Shown here: piece after piece, positions 28,273-37,634 of the stretch | How the letters are laid out: each line of letters begins with the position of its first letter | Numbering within the stretch: the first letter of the stretch is position 1 | Assembly: GCF_001476815.1 (NCBI RefSeq) | Contig: NZ_LDSL01000052.1 | Coordinates: 1-64,000, forward strand | Direction of reading: 5' to 3' | DNA: 64,000 nt | Source: Pseudacidovorax intermedius | Lineage (GTDB): Bacteria; Pseudomonadota; Gammaproteobacteria; Burkholderiales; Burkholderiaceae_C | The notes under the pieces: generated by a model | Told to the model about the DNA's origin: nothing | The model's database searches: none | What the model saw: the letters and a program-made list of their open reading frames with translations, nothing else | Made by a program: the position numbers and the translations under genes

Positions 28273-28407
28273 GGTTTATGTCTGCCCCGGATGGCATGAG
28301 GAACCAAGAAGGTTATTGGCTTTCCGGGGCAGCCTTGGAGTTTACCCTGAAATGCCCTTGTTTGGACAGGGCCACCTCATAAAACGAGGCCAGGGATCCT
28401 TGGACGC

Positions 28408-28776
28408 TTACTTCGCGGGGATCTGCGACGGGTTGGACGCAGGGGCTGCAGGGGTCGGCACGGCATTGCCCGCGGGGATCTGCGAAGCGGGCGCCGTGAT
28501 CGGCGCGCGCTCCAGCAGGCTGCCGCCACCGGCCGCGCGCGGCGTGCCAAAGTAGGCCAGCAGCAGCGTGCAGGCGAAGAACAGCGCCGCCAGCACCGCC
28601 GTGGTGCGCGACAGGAAGTTGGCACTGCCGCTGGCGCCGAACAGGCTGCCGGAGCTGCCGCTGCCGAAGGCGGCGCCCATGTCGGCGCCCTTGCCGTGCT
28701 GCACGAGGATGAGGCCGACCATGGCGATGGCCGCCAGGATCTGCACAGCGATGAGGATGTTGTGGACGATGGTCAT
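28408..28776 (-). CDS. secG: Protein translocase subunit SecG
   Basis: Small inner-membrane component of the SecYEG channel, 122 aa, with two helices (about residues 4-22 and 57-77) joined by the family loop LVQHGKGADMGAAFGSGSSG. The C-terminus is a Pro/Ala-rich cytoplasmic tail of about 40 residues, as in other Betaproteobacteria. A 33-base gap separates it from tpiA; the tpiA-secG-tRNA-Leu order is typical. Confidence 0.95.
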   Translation of the reverse strand: MTIVHNILIAVQILAAIAMVGLILVQHGKGADMGAAFGSGSSGSLFGASGSANFLSRTTAVLAALFFACTLLLAYFGTPRAAGGGSLLERAPITAPASQIPAGNAVPTPAAPASNPSQIPAK

Positions 28777-28809
28777 GTCGAAGGAACTCCTAGGGGGGAA
28801 GCGGTCGCC

Positions 28810-29562
28810 TCAGCGGGCGGCCGCGATGATCTGGAGGAAGTCGGGCGCCTTGAGCGAGGCGCCGCCGATGAGGCCGCCGTCGATGTCCGGCTGGGCCAGC
28901 AGCGCCGCGGCATTGGCGGCATTCATGCTGCCGCCGTAGAGGATGCGGATGCGCGCGGCGGCATCGGCCGCGGCATGCGCCAGCTGGGCGCGCAGCACGG
29001 CGTGCACGGCCTGCGCCTCTTCCGGCGAGGCGGTCTTGCCCGTGCCGATGGCCCACACCGGCTCGTAGGCGACGACGATCTCGCTGATGCAATGGCCGTT
29101 GGCGTGGATCACGGCGGCCAGCTGACGGCGCACCACCTCCTCCGTGTGGCCGGCTTCGCGTTCGGCCAGCGTCTCACCGACGCAGACGATGGGCGTGATG
29201 CCGCCGGCCAGCGCGGCGCCCGCCTTGGCGGCCACCACCTCGTCGGTCTCGCCGTGGTACTGGCGGCGCTCGGAATGGCCCACGATGGCGTAACGCACGC
29301 CGAAGTCCTTCAGCATGGCCACGGACTGCTCACCCGTGTAGGCCCCCTGCGCATGCACCGACACGTCCTGCGCGCCGAGCGCGATGGGCGTGTTCTGCGC
29401 GAGCGCCTGGACCTGCGCCAGATACGGCGCCGGCACACACACCGCGACATCGCACACCGGCTGGCCCACCCCCTGGCGAAGCGCACCCAGGAGCGCCTCG
29501 TTGGCGGCCAGGCCGCCGTTCATCTTCCAGTTGCCAGCGATGAATTGTTTTTTCTTGCTCAT
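28810..29562 (-). CDS. tpiA: Triosephosphate isomerase
   Basis: Glycolytic enzyme of 250 aa interconverting dihydroxyacetone phosphate and glyceraldehyde 3-phosphate. All catalytic residues are visible: Asn11 and Lys13 (AGNWKMNG), His96 (VGHSERR), and Glu167 in [11 protein letters not shown], which leads into the mobile loop 6. Phosphate-binding GG repeats lie at the C-terminus. It lies 28 bases after a quinone oxidoreductase gene in the same direction. Confidence 0.98.
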   Translation of the reverse strand: MSKKKQFIAGNWKMNGGLAANEALLGALRQGVGQPVCDVAVCVPAPYLAQVQALAQNTPIALGAQDVSVHAQGAYTGEQSVAMLKDFGVRYAIVGHSERRQYHGETDEVVAAKAGAALAGGITPIVCVGETLAEREAGHTEEVVRRQLAAVIHANGHCISEIVVAYEPVWAIGTGKTASPEEAQAVHAVLRAQLAHAAADAAARIRILYGGSMNAANAAALLAQPDIDGGLIGGASLKAPDFLQIIAAAR

Positions 29563-29590
29563 GGTTCTCGATGGATAAGCCGCCCGGCCC

Positions 29591-30580
29591 TCACCAGGTC
29601 AGCACGATCTTGCCGATGTGCTGATTGGATTGCATCAGCGCATGGGCCTGGGCGGCATCGGCGGCCGCGAAGGTGGAATGGATCACAGGCTTGACACCCT
29701 CGCGCCGGGCGAGCAGCGGCCAGACCTGCTCGCGCAGCTTCTGCGCGATGGCGGCCTTGAAGGCCACCGGGCGCGGACGCAGCGTGGAGCCCGTGATCGT
29801 CAGCCGCCGGCGCAGCACCAGGCCGGCATTGAAGCCACTCTCGATGCCGCCCTGCACCGCGATGATGACCAGCCGGCCGTCCTCGGCCAGGCAACCCACC
29901 TCGCGCGCCACGTAGTCGCCGGCCACCATGTCCAGGATCACGTCCACGCCGCGGCCGCCGGTGAGGCGTTTGGCCTCCTCGGCGAAGTCCTGCTCGCGGT
30001 AGTTGATCGCATGGTCCGCGCCCAGGTCCAGGCAGGCCTGGCACTTCTGGGTGCTGCCGGCGGTGGCGATGACGGTCGCACCGAAGGCCTTCGCCAGCTG
30101 GATCGCCGTCACGCCGATGCCGCTCGTGCCGCCCTGCACCAGGAAGGTTTCGCCCTTCTGCAGGCGGCCGCGGTCGAAGACGTTGCTCCAGACGGTGAAG
30201 AAGGTCTCGGGCAGCGCCGCCGCTTCGACGTCCGACCAGCCCTCGGGCACCGGCAGGCACTGGCCGATGGGCGCCACGCACAGCTGCGCGTAGCCGCCGC
30301 CGGCCACCAGCGCGCACACGCGGTCGCCCATCTTGAAGCCGGCCTGCGCCAACTCGGCCGCGTCGCCGCCGACGATCTCGCCGGCGACTTCCAGGCCCGG
30401 CAGGTCGGAGGCCCCCGGCGGCACCGGGTACTGGCCCATGCGCTGCAGCACGTCGGGCCGGTTGACGCCGCTGGCCGCGACGCGGATCAGCAGTTCACCG
30501 GCACCCGGCTGCGGATCGTCGCGCGTGCACAGGCGAAGCACCTCGGGGGCGCCATGGCTGGTGATCTCGACGGCTTTCAT
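29591..30580 (-). CDS. NAD(P)H:quinone oxidoreductase, zinc-free MDR family (PIG3-like)
   Basis: Medium-chain dehydrogenase/reductase of 329 aa lacking the structural and catalytic zinc ligands, so a quinone reductase or enoyl reductase rather than an alcohol dehydrogenase. Family signatures include [20 protein letters not shown] (near 32-51), [20 protein letters not shown] as the nucleotide-binding glycine loop (GGTSGIG) near 144-163, and [10 protein letters not shown]. It reduces quinones or other unsaturated carbonyls with NADPH. Likely the first gene of a transcript with tpiA and secG. Confidence 0.88.
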   Translation of the reverse strand: MKAVEITSHGAPEVLRLCTRDDPQPGAGELLIRVAASGVNRPDVLQRMGQYPVPPGASDLPGLEVAGEIVGGDAAELAQAGFKMGDRVCALVAGGGYAQLCVAPIGQCLPVPEGWSDVEAAALPETFFTVWSNVFDRGRLQKGETFLVQGGTSGIGVTAIQLAKAFGATVIATAGSTQKCQACLDLGADHAINYREQDFAEEAKRLTGGRGVDVILDMVAGDYVAREVGCLAEDGRLVIIAVQGGIESGFNAGLVLRRRLTITGSTLRPRPVAFKAAIAQKLREQVWPLLARREGVKPVIHSTFAAADAAQAHALMQSNQHIGKIVLTW

Positions 30581-30612
30581 GGGGTCTCCTGATGGGGGCG
30601 GGAATGGACGAA

Positions 30613-30644
30613 GGCCGGCAGGCCACCGAGGTGGGCTGCCGGCC
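30613..30644 (-). other. Stem-loop in the pnp 3' region
   Basis: GGCCGGCAG (30613-30621) pairs with CTGCCGGCC (30636-30644), and the loop itself folds through CCAC/GTGG. It lies 16 bases past the pnp stop on the minus strand. No U-run follows, so it could protect the pnp 3' end or assist termination rather than act alone. Confidence 0.5.
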
Positions 30645-30660
30645 GCGCGGACAAGGCCGG

Positions 30661-33015
30661 TCAGCCTTGCGGATTGGCGGCGGGGCTGCCGCCTTCGGCC
30701 GGCGGCTGGACGGCAGGCGCCGCGCCTTCGTGCGACTCGGGCGCCTGGCCGTAGCCGGTCTCGGCGCGCGGCTGACGGTCCTCGCGCGGGGCGCGGGGAG
30801 CACGGTCGCCTCGGTCGCCTCGGTCGCCGCGGTCACCACGATCACCCCGTTCGCGGCGCTCGCCACGGTCTTCGCGCGGCGGGCGGTCGCCGAACTCGGG
30901 CATGCCGGCCGGACGCTCGGCCAGCGCCTTCATCGACAGCTTGACGCGGCCCTTGTCGTCGGTCTCGAGCACCTTGACCTTCACGATCTGGCCTTCGCTC
31001 AGGTAGTCGGTGACCTTCTCCACGCGCTCGTGGGCGATCTGGCTGATGTGCAGCAGGCCGTCCTTGCCGGGCAGCAGGTTGATCAGCGCGCCGAAGTCCA
31101 GGATCTTGGTGACCGGGCCTTCGTAGACCTTGCCGATCTCGACTTCCGCCGTGATCTCCTCGATGCGGCGCTTGGCCTCGTCGGCCTTGGCGCTGTCGTT
31201 GGAGGCGATGGTGATGGTGCCGTCTTCCTCGATGTTGATCTGCGTGCCGGTCTCTTCGGTCAGCGCGCGGATCGTCGAGCCGCCCTTGCCGATCACGTCG
31301 CGGATCTTCTCGGGGTTGATCTTCATCGTGTAGAGCTTGGGCGCGAAGGACGAGATCTCGGTCTTGGCCTCGCCCATGGCGTCCTGCATCTTGCCCAGGA
31401 TGTGCATGCGCGCTTCCTTGGCCTGGGCCAGGGCGACCTGCATGATTTCCTTGGTGATGCCCTGGATCTTGATGTCCATCTGCAGGGCGGTGATGCCGTT
31501 GGTCGTGCCGGCCACCTTGAAGTCCATGTCGCCCAGGTGGTCCTCATCGCCCAGGATGTCGGTCAGCACGGCGAACTTGTTGCCGTCCTTGATCAGGCCC
31601 ATGGCGATGCCGGCCACGTGCGCCTTCAGCGGCACGCCGGCGTCCATCATCGACAGGCAGCCGCCGCACACCGAGGCCATTGACGAGGAGCCGTTGGATT
31701 CGGTGATCTCGCTGACCACGCGGATGGTGTAGGGGAACTCGTCCTTCTGCGGCAGCACGGCCACCAGGGCGCGCTTGGCCAGGCGGCCGTGGCCCACTTC
31801 GCGGCGCTTGGTGGAGCCCATGCGGCCCACTTCGCCGGTGGCGAAGGGAGGCATGTTGTAGTGGAACAGGAAGCGGTCCTCGAACTCGCCGGCCAGCGCG
31901 TCGATGCGCTGCGCGTCGCGCTCGGTGCCCAGCGTGGTCACGACCAGCGCCTGCGTCTCGCCGCGGGTGAACAGGGCCGAGCCGTGGGTGCGGGGCAGCA
32001 CGCTGTTGCGGATCTCGATGGGGCGCACGGTGCGGGTGTCGCGGCCGTCGATGCGGGGCTCGCCCTCGAGGATCTGGCTGCGCACGATGTTGGCTTCGAT
32101 GGCGAACAGCAGGTCGCTGACCTTGCCGGCATCGAACTCCGCACCTTCGGCCTTCAGCGCCTCGAAGACGCTGGCGTTGGCTTCGCGCAGGGCCTGGGTG
32201 CGGGCCTGCTTGCTGCGGATCTGGTAGACGGCGCGCAGCTTCTCTTCGGCCAGGCCCTTGATCTTGGCCTCGAAGCCTTCGTCCTTGGCCTCGGGCGCCC
32301 AGGTGCCGTTCTCGGTCCACAGCGGCTTGCCGGCTTCGCGGGTCAGTTCGTGGATGGCCTCGATGGCGATGCGGCCCTGCTCGTGGCCGAAGACCACTGC
32401 GCCGAGCATGATCTCTTCCGACAGCTGCAGCGCTTCGGATTCGACCATCAGCACGGCGGCTTCGGTGCCGGCGACCACCAGGTCCATCTGCGAATCGGCG
32501 CGGGCGGTCTTGCCCGGATTCAGCACGTACTGGCCGTTGATGTAGCCCACGCGCGCCGCACCGATCGGGCCGGCGAAGGGGATGCCCGAGACCGACAGGG
32601 CGGCGCTCACGGCGATCATGGCGGCGATGTCGGCGTCGACTTCGGGGTTGAGCGACAGCGTGTGGATGACCACGTGCACTTCGTTCAGGAAGCCTTCGGG
32701 GAACAGCGGGCGGATCGGGCGGTCGATCAGGCGGCTGGTCAGCGTCTCGAGTTCGCTGGGCTTGGCTTCGCGCTTGAAGAAGCTGCCGGGGATCTTGCCG
32801 GCGGCGTAGGTCTTCTCGATGTAGTCGACGGTCAGCGGGAAGAAGTCCTGGCCGGGCTTGGCCGACTTGGAGGCGACGACGGTGGCCAGCACCACGGTGC
32901 CGTCGATGTCCACCAGCACGGCGCCGGTGGCCTGGCGGGCGATCTCGCCGGTTTCCATGACGACGGTCTTGTCGCCCCACTGGAAGCTCTTGGTGACTTT
33001 GTTGAAGAGGCTCAT
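30661..33015 (-). CDS. pnp: Polyribonucleotide nucleotidyltransferase (PNPase)
   Basis: 3'-to-5' phosphorolytic exoribonuclease of 784 aa. Two RNase PH-like cores (about 5-230 and 310-550) are followed by a KH domain ([17 protein letters not shown] near 565) and an S1 domain ([20 protein letters not shown] near 625). The C-terminus, from about residue 700, is an unstructured tail with a GDR repeat ([20 protein letters not shown]) and Pro/Ala-rich end, which in other bacteria could bind RNA or the degradosome. ATG at 33015 chosen; the longer frame upstream enters the leader. rpsO lies upstream with a terminator and a long leader hairpin between. Confidence 0.97.
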   Translation of the reverse strand: MSLFNKVTKSFQWGDKTVVMETGEIARQATGAVLVDIDGTVVLATVVASKSAKPGQDFFPLTVDYIEKTYAAGKIPGSFFKREAKPSELETLTSRLIDRPIRPLFPEGFLNEVHVVIHTLSLNPEVDADIAAMIAVSAALSVSGIPFAGPIGAARVGYINGQYVLNPGKTARADSQMDLVVAGTEAAVLMVESEALQLSEEIMLGAVVFGHEQGRIAIEAIHELTREAGKPLWTENGTWAPEAKDEGFEAKIKGLAEEKLRAVYQIRSKQARTQALREANASVFEALKAEGAEFDAGKVSDLLFAIEANIVRSQILEGEPRIDGRDTRTVRPIEIRNSVLPRTHGSALFTRGETQALVVTTLGTERDAQRIDALAGEFEDRFLFHYNMPPFATGEVGRMGSTKRREVGHGRLAKRALVAVLPQKDEFPYTIRVVSEITESNGSSSMASVCGGCLSMMDAGVPLKAHVAGIAMGLIKDGNKFAVLTDILGDEDHLGDMDFKVAGTTNGITALQMDIKIQGITKEIMQVALAQAKEARMHILGKMQDAMGEAKTEISSFAPKLYTMKINPEKIRDVIGKGGSTIRALTEETGTQINIEEDGTITIASNDSAKADEAKRRIEEITAEVEIGKVYEGPVTKILDFGALINLLPGKDGLLHISQIAHERVEKVTDYLSEGQIVKVKVLETDDKGRVKLSMKALAERPAGMPEFGDRPPREDRGERRERGDRGDRGDRGDRGDRAPRAPREDRQPRAETGYGQAPESHEGAAPAVQPPAEGGSPAANPQG
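30800..30850 (-). repeat. Short tandem repeats coding the PNPase GDR run
   Basis: About five near-identical 9-base units (pattern CGGTCGCCT on the plus strand, decaying to CGGTCACCA) encode consecutive Gly-Asp-Arg triplets in the PNPase tail. Such runs change length by slippage. The repeat is coding, not intergenic. Confidence 0.75.
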
Positions 33016-33093
33016 GCTCTGCTCCTTGGGTGATGCGGCACCAGCGTCGAGGCCGGCCCGCGGGTGGCGGAGCGCAGGGGTGGAACACGATGC

Positions 33094-33133
33094 CATTCCA
33101 GCGAAGCCCTCTGCCAAGGGGTCCGTTGGAATG
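33094..33133 (-). promoter_or_regulatory. Leader stem-loop upstream of pnp
   Basis: A 40-base structure in the pnp leader: a 10-base stem (33094-33103 with 33124-33133, one mismatch) topped by an inner stem CCCT/AGGG (33107-33110 with 33117-33120) and a six-base loop. It begins about 79 bases before the pnp start. In E. coli the pnp leader folds into a hairpin cut by RNase III, after which PNPase degrades its own message. The position here fits that autoregulation, but cleavage is not demonstrated. Confidence 0.55.
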
Positions 33134-33166
33134 ACACAGCTTCGATCCGTTCTGCGGTCTCCGAAG

Positions 33167-33203
33167 TTAAAAACGCCTGAGCTAGCGGGCTAACTCAGGC
33201 GTT
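33167..33203 (-). terminator. Rho-independent terminator after rpsO
   Basis: AACGCCTGAG (33172-33181) pairs with CTCAGGCGTT (33194-33203), with an inner TAGC/GCTA stem, followed on the minus strand by TTTTTAAC. It lies 19 bases past the rpsO stop, separating rpsO from pnp, where partial read-through would still feed pnp. Confidence 0.9.
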
Positions 33204-33221
33204 CGTGCGATGCGAAGCGGC

Positions 33222-33488
33222 TTACTTGCGCAGGCCCAGCTTGGCGATCAGGGCGGTGTAGCGCTCGGCGTCCTTGGACTTCAGGTAGTCCAGCAGCTTG
33301 CGGCGGCGGCTCACCATGCGCAGCAGGCCGCGGCGACCGTGGTGGTCCTTGGCATGCTGCTTGAAGTGGGGGGTCAGCTCGTTGATGCGAGCCGTGAGCA
33401 GGGCAACCTGCACTTCGGGACTGCCGGTGTCGTTGGCAGCGCGGGCATTGGCCTTGACGACCTCTGCCTTCTTTTCGAGAGAAATCAT
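33222..33488 (-). CDS. rpsO: 30S ribosomal protein S15
   Basis: 88-aa helical protein binding the central domain of 16S rRNA. Contains the family block [20 protein letters not shown] (near 21-40) and [20 protein letters not shown] (near 50-69). The ATG at 33488 is preceded by AGGA; a longer open frame upstream is not used. rpsO-pnp order is nearly universal. Confidence 0.98.
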   Translation of the reverse strand: MISLEKKAEVVKANARAANDTGSPEVQVALLTARINELTPHFKQHAKDHHGRRGLLRMVSRRRKLLDYLKSKDAERYTALIAKLGLRK

Positions 33489-33570
33489 GATGACTGTGTC
33501 CTGTGATTCCCGGCTTGCTGCGGCCTGCGCGGTTGAGACGCGGGCCGTGGGCACGGGGTTGTTGACTTGC

Positions 33571-33595
33571 GGCACTCCCTGGAACCGGGGGTGCC
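33571..33595 (-). promoter_or_regulatory. Hairpin in the rpsO leader
   Basis: GGCACTCCC/GGGGGTGCC (33571-33595) forms a stable stem about 83-107 bases before rpsO, with a second hairpin GCTTTGC/GCAAAGC at 33601-33619 just past the aminotransferase stop. The latter could aid termination of the aminotransferase message. S15 controls its own synthesis by binding leader RNA structures that differ between lineages; whether these are such sites is unknown. Confidence 0.4.
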
Positions 33596-33628
33596 GTGGA
33601 GCTTTGCAACGCGCAAAGCCTTGAAATT

Positions 33629-34792
33629 CTAGCAGTTCTTCGCCAGCCAGCCCGAAAGCCGCTCCACACCCTGCACCAGCCGGCCGGTGTCGCGCGAGGC
33701 GAAGCACCAGCGCAGCCAGCCCTGCGCCTCGGGCGCGAAGGCGTTGCCGGGCGCCAGGCCGAGGCCAGCTTCGGCCACCAAACGTTTGGCCAGCGCCAGC
33801 GAGTCGGCCGCGCCCTCGACCTGGAAGAAGGCGTACATGCCGCCCTTGGCGGCCGACACCTTCAGGCCCGGCAGGCCCTGCAGCAGCGGCACCAGCGTGT
33901 CGCGGCAGGCCTGCAGGTGGGCCACCACGCGCGGGGTGATGTCGGCCTCGTGCGCCAGGGCGGCGATGCCGGCGCGCTGGCTGAACACGCTGGCGCAGGA
34001 GGTGTTGAACTCGATCAGCTTGCCCACGTTGTCCAGCAGCGCCGGGGGCAGCACCAGCCAGCCCAGGCGCCAGCCGGTCATGAGGAAGCTCTTGGAGAAG
34101 CTGTGCGCCACCACCAGCCGGTCGTCGGCGGTGGCGATGTCCAGGAAGCTGGGCGCGCAGCCGTTGGCGGTGTCGCCGGCGTAGTACAGGCGCTCGTAGA
34201 CCTCGTCCGCCAGGATCCAGGTGCCGGTGGCGCGGCAGTGGTCCAGGATGGCCTGCTGCTCGGCCCGCGTCAGCGTCCAGCCGGTGGGGTTGTTGGGCGC
34301 GTTCAGGATCAGCAGGCGCGTGGCCGGCGTCACGGCGGCGCGCAGGGCGTCCAGGTCCAGCGTCCAGTTGCCATCCACCGGTTGCAGGGGCAGGCAGCGC
34401 ACCGTGGCGCCCAGGATGGCGGGCTGCGCCGTCAGGTTGGGCCAGACGGGCGTCACGGCCACCACCTCGTCGCCGGCGTCCACCAGCGCCTGCACGGCGA
34501 TCATGAGCGCGCTGACGCCGCCGGAGGTGACGGCGATGCGTTCCATGCCGATGGCCGGATGCAGCCGCGAGGCATAGCGCGCGATGGCCTCGCGCAGTTC
34601 GGGCAGGCCGAGGTTGTGGGCGTAGAAGGTCTCGCCACGCTCGATGGATTCGATGGCCGCACGGCGCACCGGCTCGGGCGTGACTTCGTCGCTCTCGCCG
34701 AACCAGAAGGCCAGCACGTCGCCGCGGCCCATGCCGGCATTGGCGACTTCGCGGATCTTGGAGGCTTCGAGCTTGTCGATGGCTTGGCGCAT
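33629..34792 (-). CDS. PLP-dependent aminotransferase, class I/II
   Basis: Cytoplasmic aminotransferase of 387 aa, fold type I. The PLP Schiff-base Lys is Lys234 in [15 protein letters not shown]; the PLP-ring residues are Asn168 in NNPTGW (near 167-172) and Asp196 in ADEVYER. The C-terminal Arg for substrate carboxylate is in [11 protein letters not shown]. Resembles aspartate/aromatic or broad amino acid aminotransferases; substrate not assignable. Begins 16 bases after the binding-protein stop, so may share a transcript with it. Confidence 0.9.
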   Translation of the reverse strand: MRQAIDKLEASKIREVANAGMGRGDVLAFWFGESDEVTPEPVRRAAIESIERGETFYAHNLGLPELREAIARYASRLHPAIGMERIAVTSGGVSALMIAVQALVDAGDEVVAVTPVWPNLTAQPAILGATVRCLPLQPVDGNWTLDLDALRAAVTPATRLLILNAPNNPTGWTLTRAEQQAILDHCRATGTWILADEVYERLYYAGDTANGCAPSFLDIATADDRLVVAHSFSKSFLMTGWRLGWLVLPPALLDNVGKLIEFNTSCASVFSQRAGIAALAHEADITPRVVAHLQACRDTLVPLLQGLPGLKVSAAKGGMYAFFQVEGAADSLALAKRLVAEAGLGLAPGNAFAPEAQGWLRWCFASRDTGRLVQGVERLSGWLAKNC

Positions 34793-34809
34793 GGTTCGCG
34801 TCCTCGGGG

Positions 34810-36093
34810 TCAGGGCCGCTGCATGCGGCAGGTGGTGGGCAATTCGGCCTGTTCGGGCGCGATGTCCTTGATGACGCGGAAGCCGTAGCCCGAGCCCTCG
34901 ACGTCGAAGGCCACGCCCGGCGTGCCCTGGCGGTCCATCAGGCCCACGACCAGCGGCTGCTGGAACTGATGGTCGGCCGCGCGCATGCGTCCGCTGCGGC
35001 CGGCGAGCGACACCCTGGCGTTCTCCAGCTTGGCGGCGACGGCCGCCGCCTCGGTGCTGCCGGCCTGGGCGATGGACTGTGCCAGCGCCTCGACCATCAG
35101 CTGCATGCGCATGTGCACATAGTCGTCCGCCGGGTTCGGGAAGCGCGCGCGGAAGCTCCTGTAGAAGGCCGCCGACTCCGGCGTGGGCACGTTGGGCAGC
35201 CAGTCGGCCACGGCGATCACCTTGCCCACGCCGGCATCGCCCAGGGCGGCCGGCGCGCCCAGCGCATTGCCGTAGAAGGTGTAGAACTTGCCCTCGAAAC
35301 CGACCTCGCGCGCCGCCTTGACCAGCAGGGTCAGGTCGTTGCCCCAGTTGCCGGTGAACACGGCCTGCGCGCCGCTGGCCTTGATCTTCACGGCATAGGG
35401 CGCGAAGTCCTTGACCTTGCCCATGGGGTGCAGCTCCTCGCCCACGATGCGCACGTCGGGCCGCAGCTCGGCGATGCGGCGCCGGCTTTCACGCAGCACG
35501 GCCTGGCCGAAGCTGTAGTCCTGGCCGATCAGGTAGGCGCTGCCGACGGTGCGGTCGTCCTTGAAGACGGCCATCAGCGCGGCCACGCGCATGTCGGCAT
35601 GGGCGTCGAAGCGGAAGTGCCAGAAGCTGCAGCGCTCGTTGGTGAGGATCGGGTCCACTGCCGAATAGTTGAGGAAGAGCAGGCGCCGGCGCGGATCGCG
35701 CTCGTTGTGCTTGTCCACCGCATCCAGGATGGCCGCGGCGGTGGCGGAAGAGTTGCCCTGCAGCACCGCTTGCGCACCGTTGTCGATGGCGGAACGCAGG
35801 GCCGACAGCGCCTCTTCGGTCTGGCCCTTGCTGTCGTACCGGTCCAGTTGCAGCGGGCGCGCACCGCCCGGCAGCGCGATGCCGCCGCGGGCGTTGACCC
35901 GCTCCACAGCCCACAGAAGGTTGCGGAACACGGCCTCGCCGGTGTTGGCGAAGGGGCCGCTCAGGCTCTCGACCAGGGCCAGGCGGATGGGCGGGCCGCC
36001 CTGCGCGCGGGCCAGGCCGCCGAGGGCCGGAACACATAGCGCCGCGACACCGCTTTTCAAGACGCGGCGGCGAGAAATAAAGGTCTGGGACAT
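34810..36093 (-). CDS. Tat-exported branched-chain-type solute-binding protein, orphan
   Basis: Periplasmic type I binding protein of 427 aa (LivK-like, Peripla_BP_6). The N-terminus is a twin-arginine signal: SRRRVLKSG followed by a hydrophobic stretch and ALGGLARAQ. The mature domain begins [19 protein letters not shown]. Chosen start is ATG at 36093 because it opens the Tat motif; the frame extends 16 codons further. No permease or ATPase genes lie beside it, so it is an orphan receptor, perhaps sensory or serving another transporter. Confidence 0.85.
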   Translation of the reverse strand: MSQTFISRRRVLKSGVAALCVPALGGLARAQGGPPIRLALVESLSGPFANTGEAVFRNLLWAVERVNARGGIALPGGARPLQLDRYDSKGQTEEALSALRSAIDNGAQAVLQGNSSATAAAILDAVDKHNERDPRRRLLFLNYSAVDPILTNERCSFWHFRFDAHADMRVAALMAVFKDDRTVGSAYLIGQDYSFGQAVLRESRRRIAELRPDVRIVGEELHPMGKVKDFAPYAVKIKASGAQAVFTGNWGNDLTLLVKAAREVGFEGKFYTFYGNALGAPAALGDAGVGKVIAVADWLPNVPTPESAAFYRSFRARFPNPADDYVHMRMQLMVEALAQSIAQAGSTEAAAVAAKLENARVSLAGRSGRMRAADHQFQQPLVVGLMDRQGTPGVAFDVEGSGYGFRVIKDIAPEQAELPTTCRMQRP

Positions 36094-36220
36094 GCTCTTG
36101 AAAGCCGCCGGGAGGGTGCCTAGATAGGCCTCAAGCGGCACTCACGACTGAAAGGCCGCGCAGTGTAAGGGGCGCATGGTGCGCCTCTGGATCCACCTTC
36201 GTTCAGACAGGAGATACGCC

Positions 36221-36595
36221 ATGTTGTTCGCACCCGCCATCCGTTCCGCCGCCCTCGCCTCGCCCCGCAGCTTCGACCGCGGCTTCGAGCGCTTCGTCAA
36301 CGACGCCTTCTTCCCGACCGCCCGAGGCGTGCAGGTCGAAAGCACCGAGCAGGGCTGGACCCTGAGCCTGGACGTGCCCGGCATCGCCCGCGAGGACCTG
36401 GGCGTGGGCATCGAGGGCCAGGTGGTGCGCATCGAGACCCGCCCCGAAGCCAAGCGCCAGTACAAGGCCGCCTACGAGCTGCCGCAGGAGATCGACGCCG
36501 CCGCCAGCGAAGCCAAGCTGGAGCACGGCGTGCTGACCCTGAAGCTCGCCCGCCTGGCGCCGGTGAGCAAGGTCACGCAGCTGAGCATCGGCTGA
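36221..36595 (+). CDS. Small heat shock protein, Hsp20 family
   Basis: Alpha-crystallin-type chaperone of 124 aa, at the short end for the family. Core motifs: LSLDVPGIAREDLGVGIEGQ (near 51-70), VVRIETRPEAKRQYKAAYEL, and ASEAKLEHGVLTLKLARL. The N-terminal arm is brief; the C-terminus ends KVTQLSIG, an LxI version of the IxI oligomerisation motif. A good AGGAGA Shine-Dalgarno precedes ATG 36221; the frame begins earlier at 36176 without a site. Monocistronic between divergent and convergent neighbours. Confidence 0.9.
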   Translation: MLFAPAIRSAALASPRSFDRGFERFVNDAFFPTARGVQVESTEQGWTLSLDVPGIAREDLGVGIEGQVVRIETRPEAKRQYKAAYELPQEIDAAASEAKLEHGVLTLKLARLAPVSKVTQLSIG

Positions 36596-36631
36596 GTTGC
36601 GTGACGACCGGGGCGCTTCGGGCGCCCCATG

Positions 36632-36660
36632 AGAAACGGCCTCCTCCGAGGCCGTTTCTT
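36632..36660 (+). terminator. Rho-independent terminator after hsp20
   Basis: AGAAACGGCCT (36632-36642) pairs with AGGCCGTTTCT (36649-36659), loop CCTCCG, followed by TTCTT. A second inverted repeat GGGGCGC/GGCGCCCC precedes it. It lies 37 bases past the hsp20 stop and just before the convergent aroE-like gene, so it likely works in both directions. Confidence 0.85.
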
Positions 36661-36685
36661 CGTGCGCGACGGAGCGCAGCGCCGC

Positions 36686-37528
36686 TCAGCCCGCGCGTGC
36701 GAAGGCGGCCGCCTCGGCCACGCGCGCGGCATCCGGCCGCACGCCGGTGTACAGCGCGAACTGCTCCACCGCCTGCAGCACCATGACTTCCTCGCCGGTG
36801 ATCACCGGCCGGCCCAGGCGGCGCGCGGCACGCACCAGCGGGGTCTCCGAGGGCAGCGCCACCACGTCGAACACCCAGGCCGCCGCGGCGATCAGCGCAT
36901 CGGGAAAGGCCTGCGTCTCCGATTCCGGTGCGCCCGCCATGCCCAGCGGCGTGACGTTGACCAGCACCGCGCCGGGTGCCTTTTCAGGCAGCTCGGGCTG
37001 CCACCGCAGGCCATGCAGATCGGCCACGGCCCGCCCGCTGGCCGCGTTGCGCGCCACCAGCGTGCCCTTGCCCAGGCCATGGTCCACCAGCGCCGCGGCC
37101 ACCGCCCGGCCCATGCCGCCGCTGCCGCGCAGCACGAAGGGCGTGCCCGGCGGCACGCCGTGCGACTTCAGCAGCGCCGCGACGGCGATGTAGTCGGTGT
37201 TGTAGGCCACCAGCCGCCCGTCCATGTTGACGATGGTGTTGACCGACTGCAGCCGCGCGGCCGAGGGCGTCAGCTGATCCAGCAGCGGGATACAGGCCTC
37301 CTTGAAGGGCATCGACACCGCGCAGCCGCGCACGCCCAGCGCGCGCACGCCGCCGATGGCGGCCGGCAGGTCGGTGGTGGTGAAGGCCTTGTAGACATAG
37401 TCCAGGCCCAGCGCCTGATACAGATGGTTGTGCAGCCGGGTGCCGAAGTTGCTCGGCCGGCCCGACAGCGACATGCACAGCTTGGTGTCGCGGCTGAGGG
37501 TCAGGCGCATGTCCTGCGCAGCGCTCAT
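36686..37528 (-). CDS. Shikimate dehydrogenase-like protein (SDH-L type)
   Basis: Rossmann-fold dehydrogenase of 280 aa. Catalytic Lys76 lies in SMPFKEACIP and Asp112 in YNTDYIAV, both conserved in AroE enzymes; NADP-binding glycines are LRGSGGMGRAVAAAL. The SMPFKE wording, rather than VTIPHKE, matches the H. influenzae HI0607-like (SDH-L) branch, whose members have low shikimate activity, so the true substrate is uncertain and the housekeeping aroE is probably elsewhere. Two bases of the fru operon side separate unrelated transcription units; downstream it converges on hsp20. Confidence 0.85.
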   Translation of the reverse strand: MSAAQDMRLTLSRDTKLCMSLSGRPSNFGTRLHNHLYQALGLDYVYKAFTTTDLPAAIGGVRALGVRGCAVSMPFKEACIPLLDQLTPSAARLQSVNTIVNMDGRLVAYNTDYIAVAALLKSHGVPPGTPFVLRGSGGMGRAVAAALVDHGLGKGTLVARNAASGRAVADLHGLRWQPELPEKAPGAVLVNVTPLGMAGAPESETQAFPDALIAAAAWVFDVVALPSETPLVRAARRLGRPVITGEEVMVLQAVEQFALYTGVRPDAARVAEAAAFARAG

Positions 37529-37570
37529 GGATGGCTCTCCTTGGGAATCGGGTCGCGCAGCTTAGCGCGC

Positions 37571-37610
37571 AAAAAAAAGCGGCGGGCCCGCGCTCGCGCA
37601 GACCCGCCGC
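37571..37610 (-). terminator. Rho-independent terminator of the fructose operon
   Basis: GCGGCGGG (37579-37586) pairs with CCCGCCGC (37603-37610), and eight A residues (37571-37578) give a T8 run on the minus strand. It lies 24 bases past the fruA stop. Confidence 0.9.
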
Positions 37611-37634
37611 CGATGAGGAAGGCAGAGCGCGCGA

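Noticed and set aside
28283-28331. TGCCCCGG/CCGGGGCA inverted repeat upstream of tRNA-Leu
   Set aside because: Eight-base arms separated by a 33-base loop; no U-run; could be chance. A second weak hairpin (28370-28391) is similar. Neither is called a terminator.
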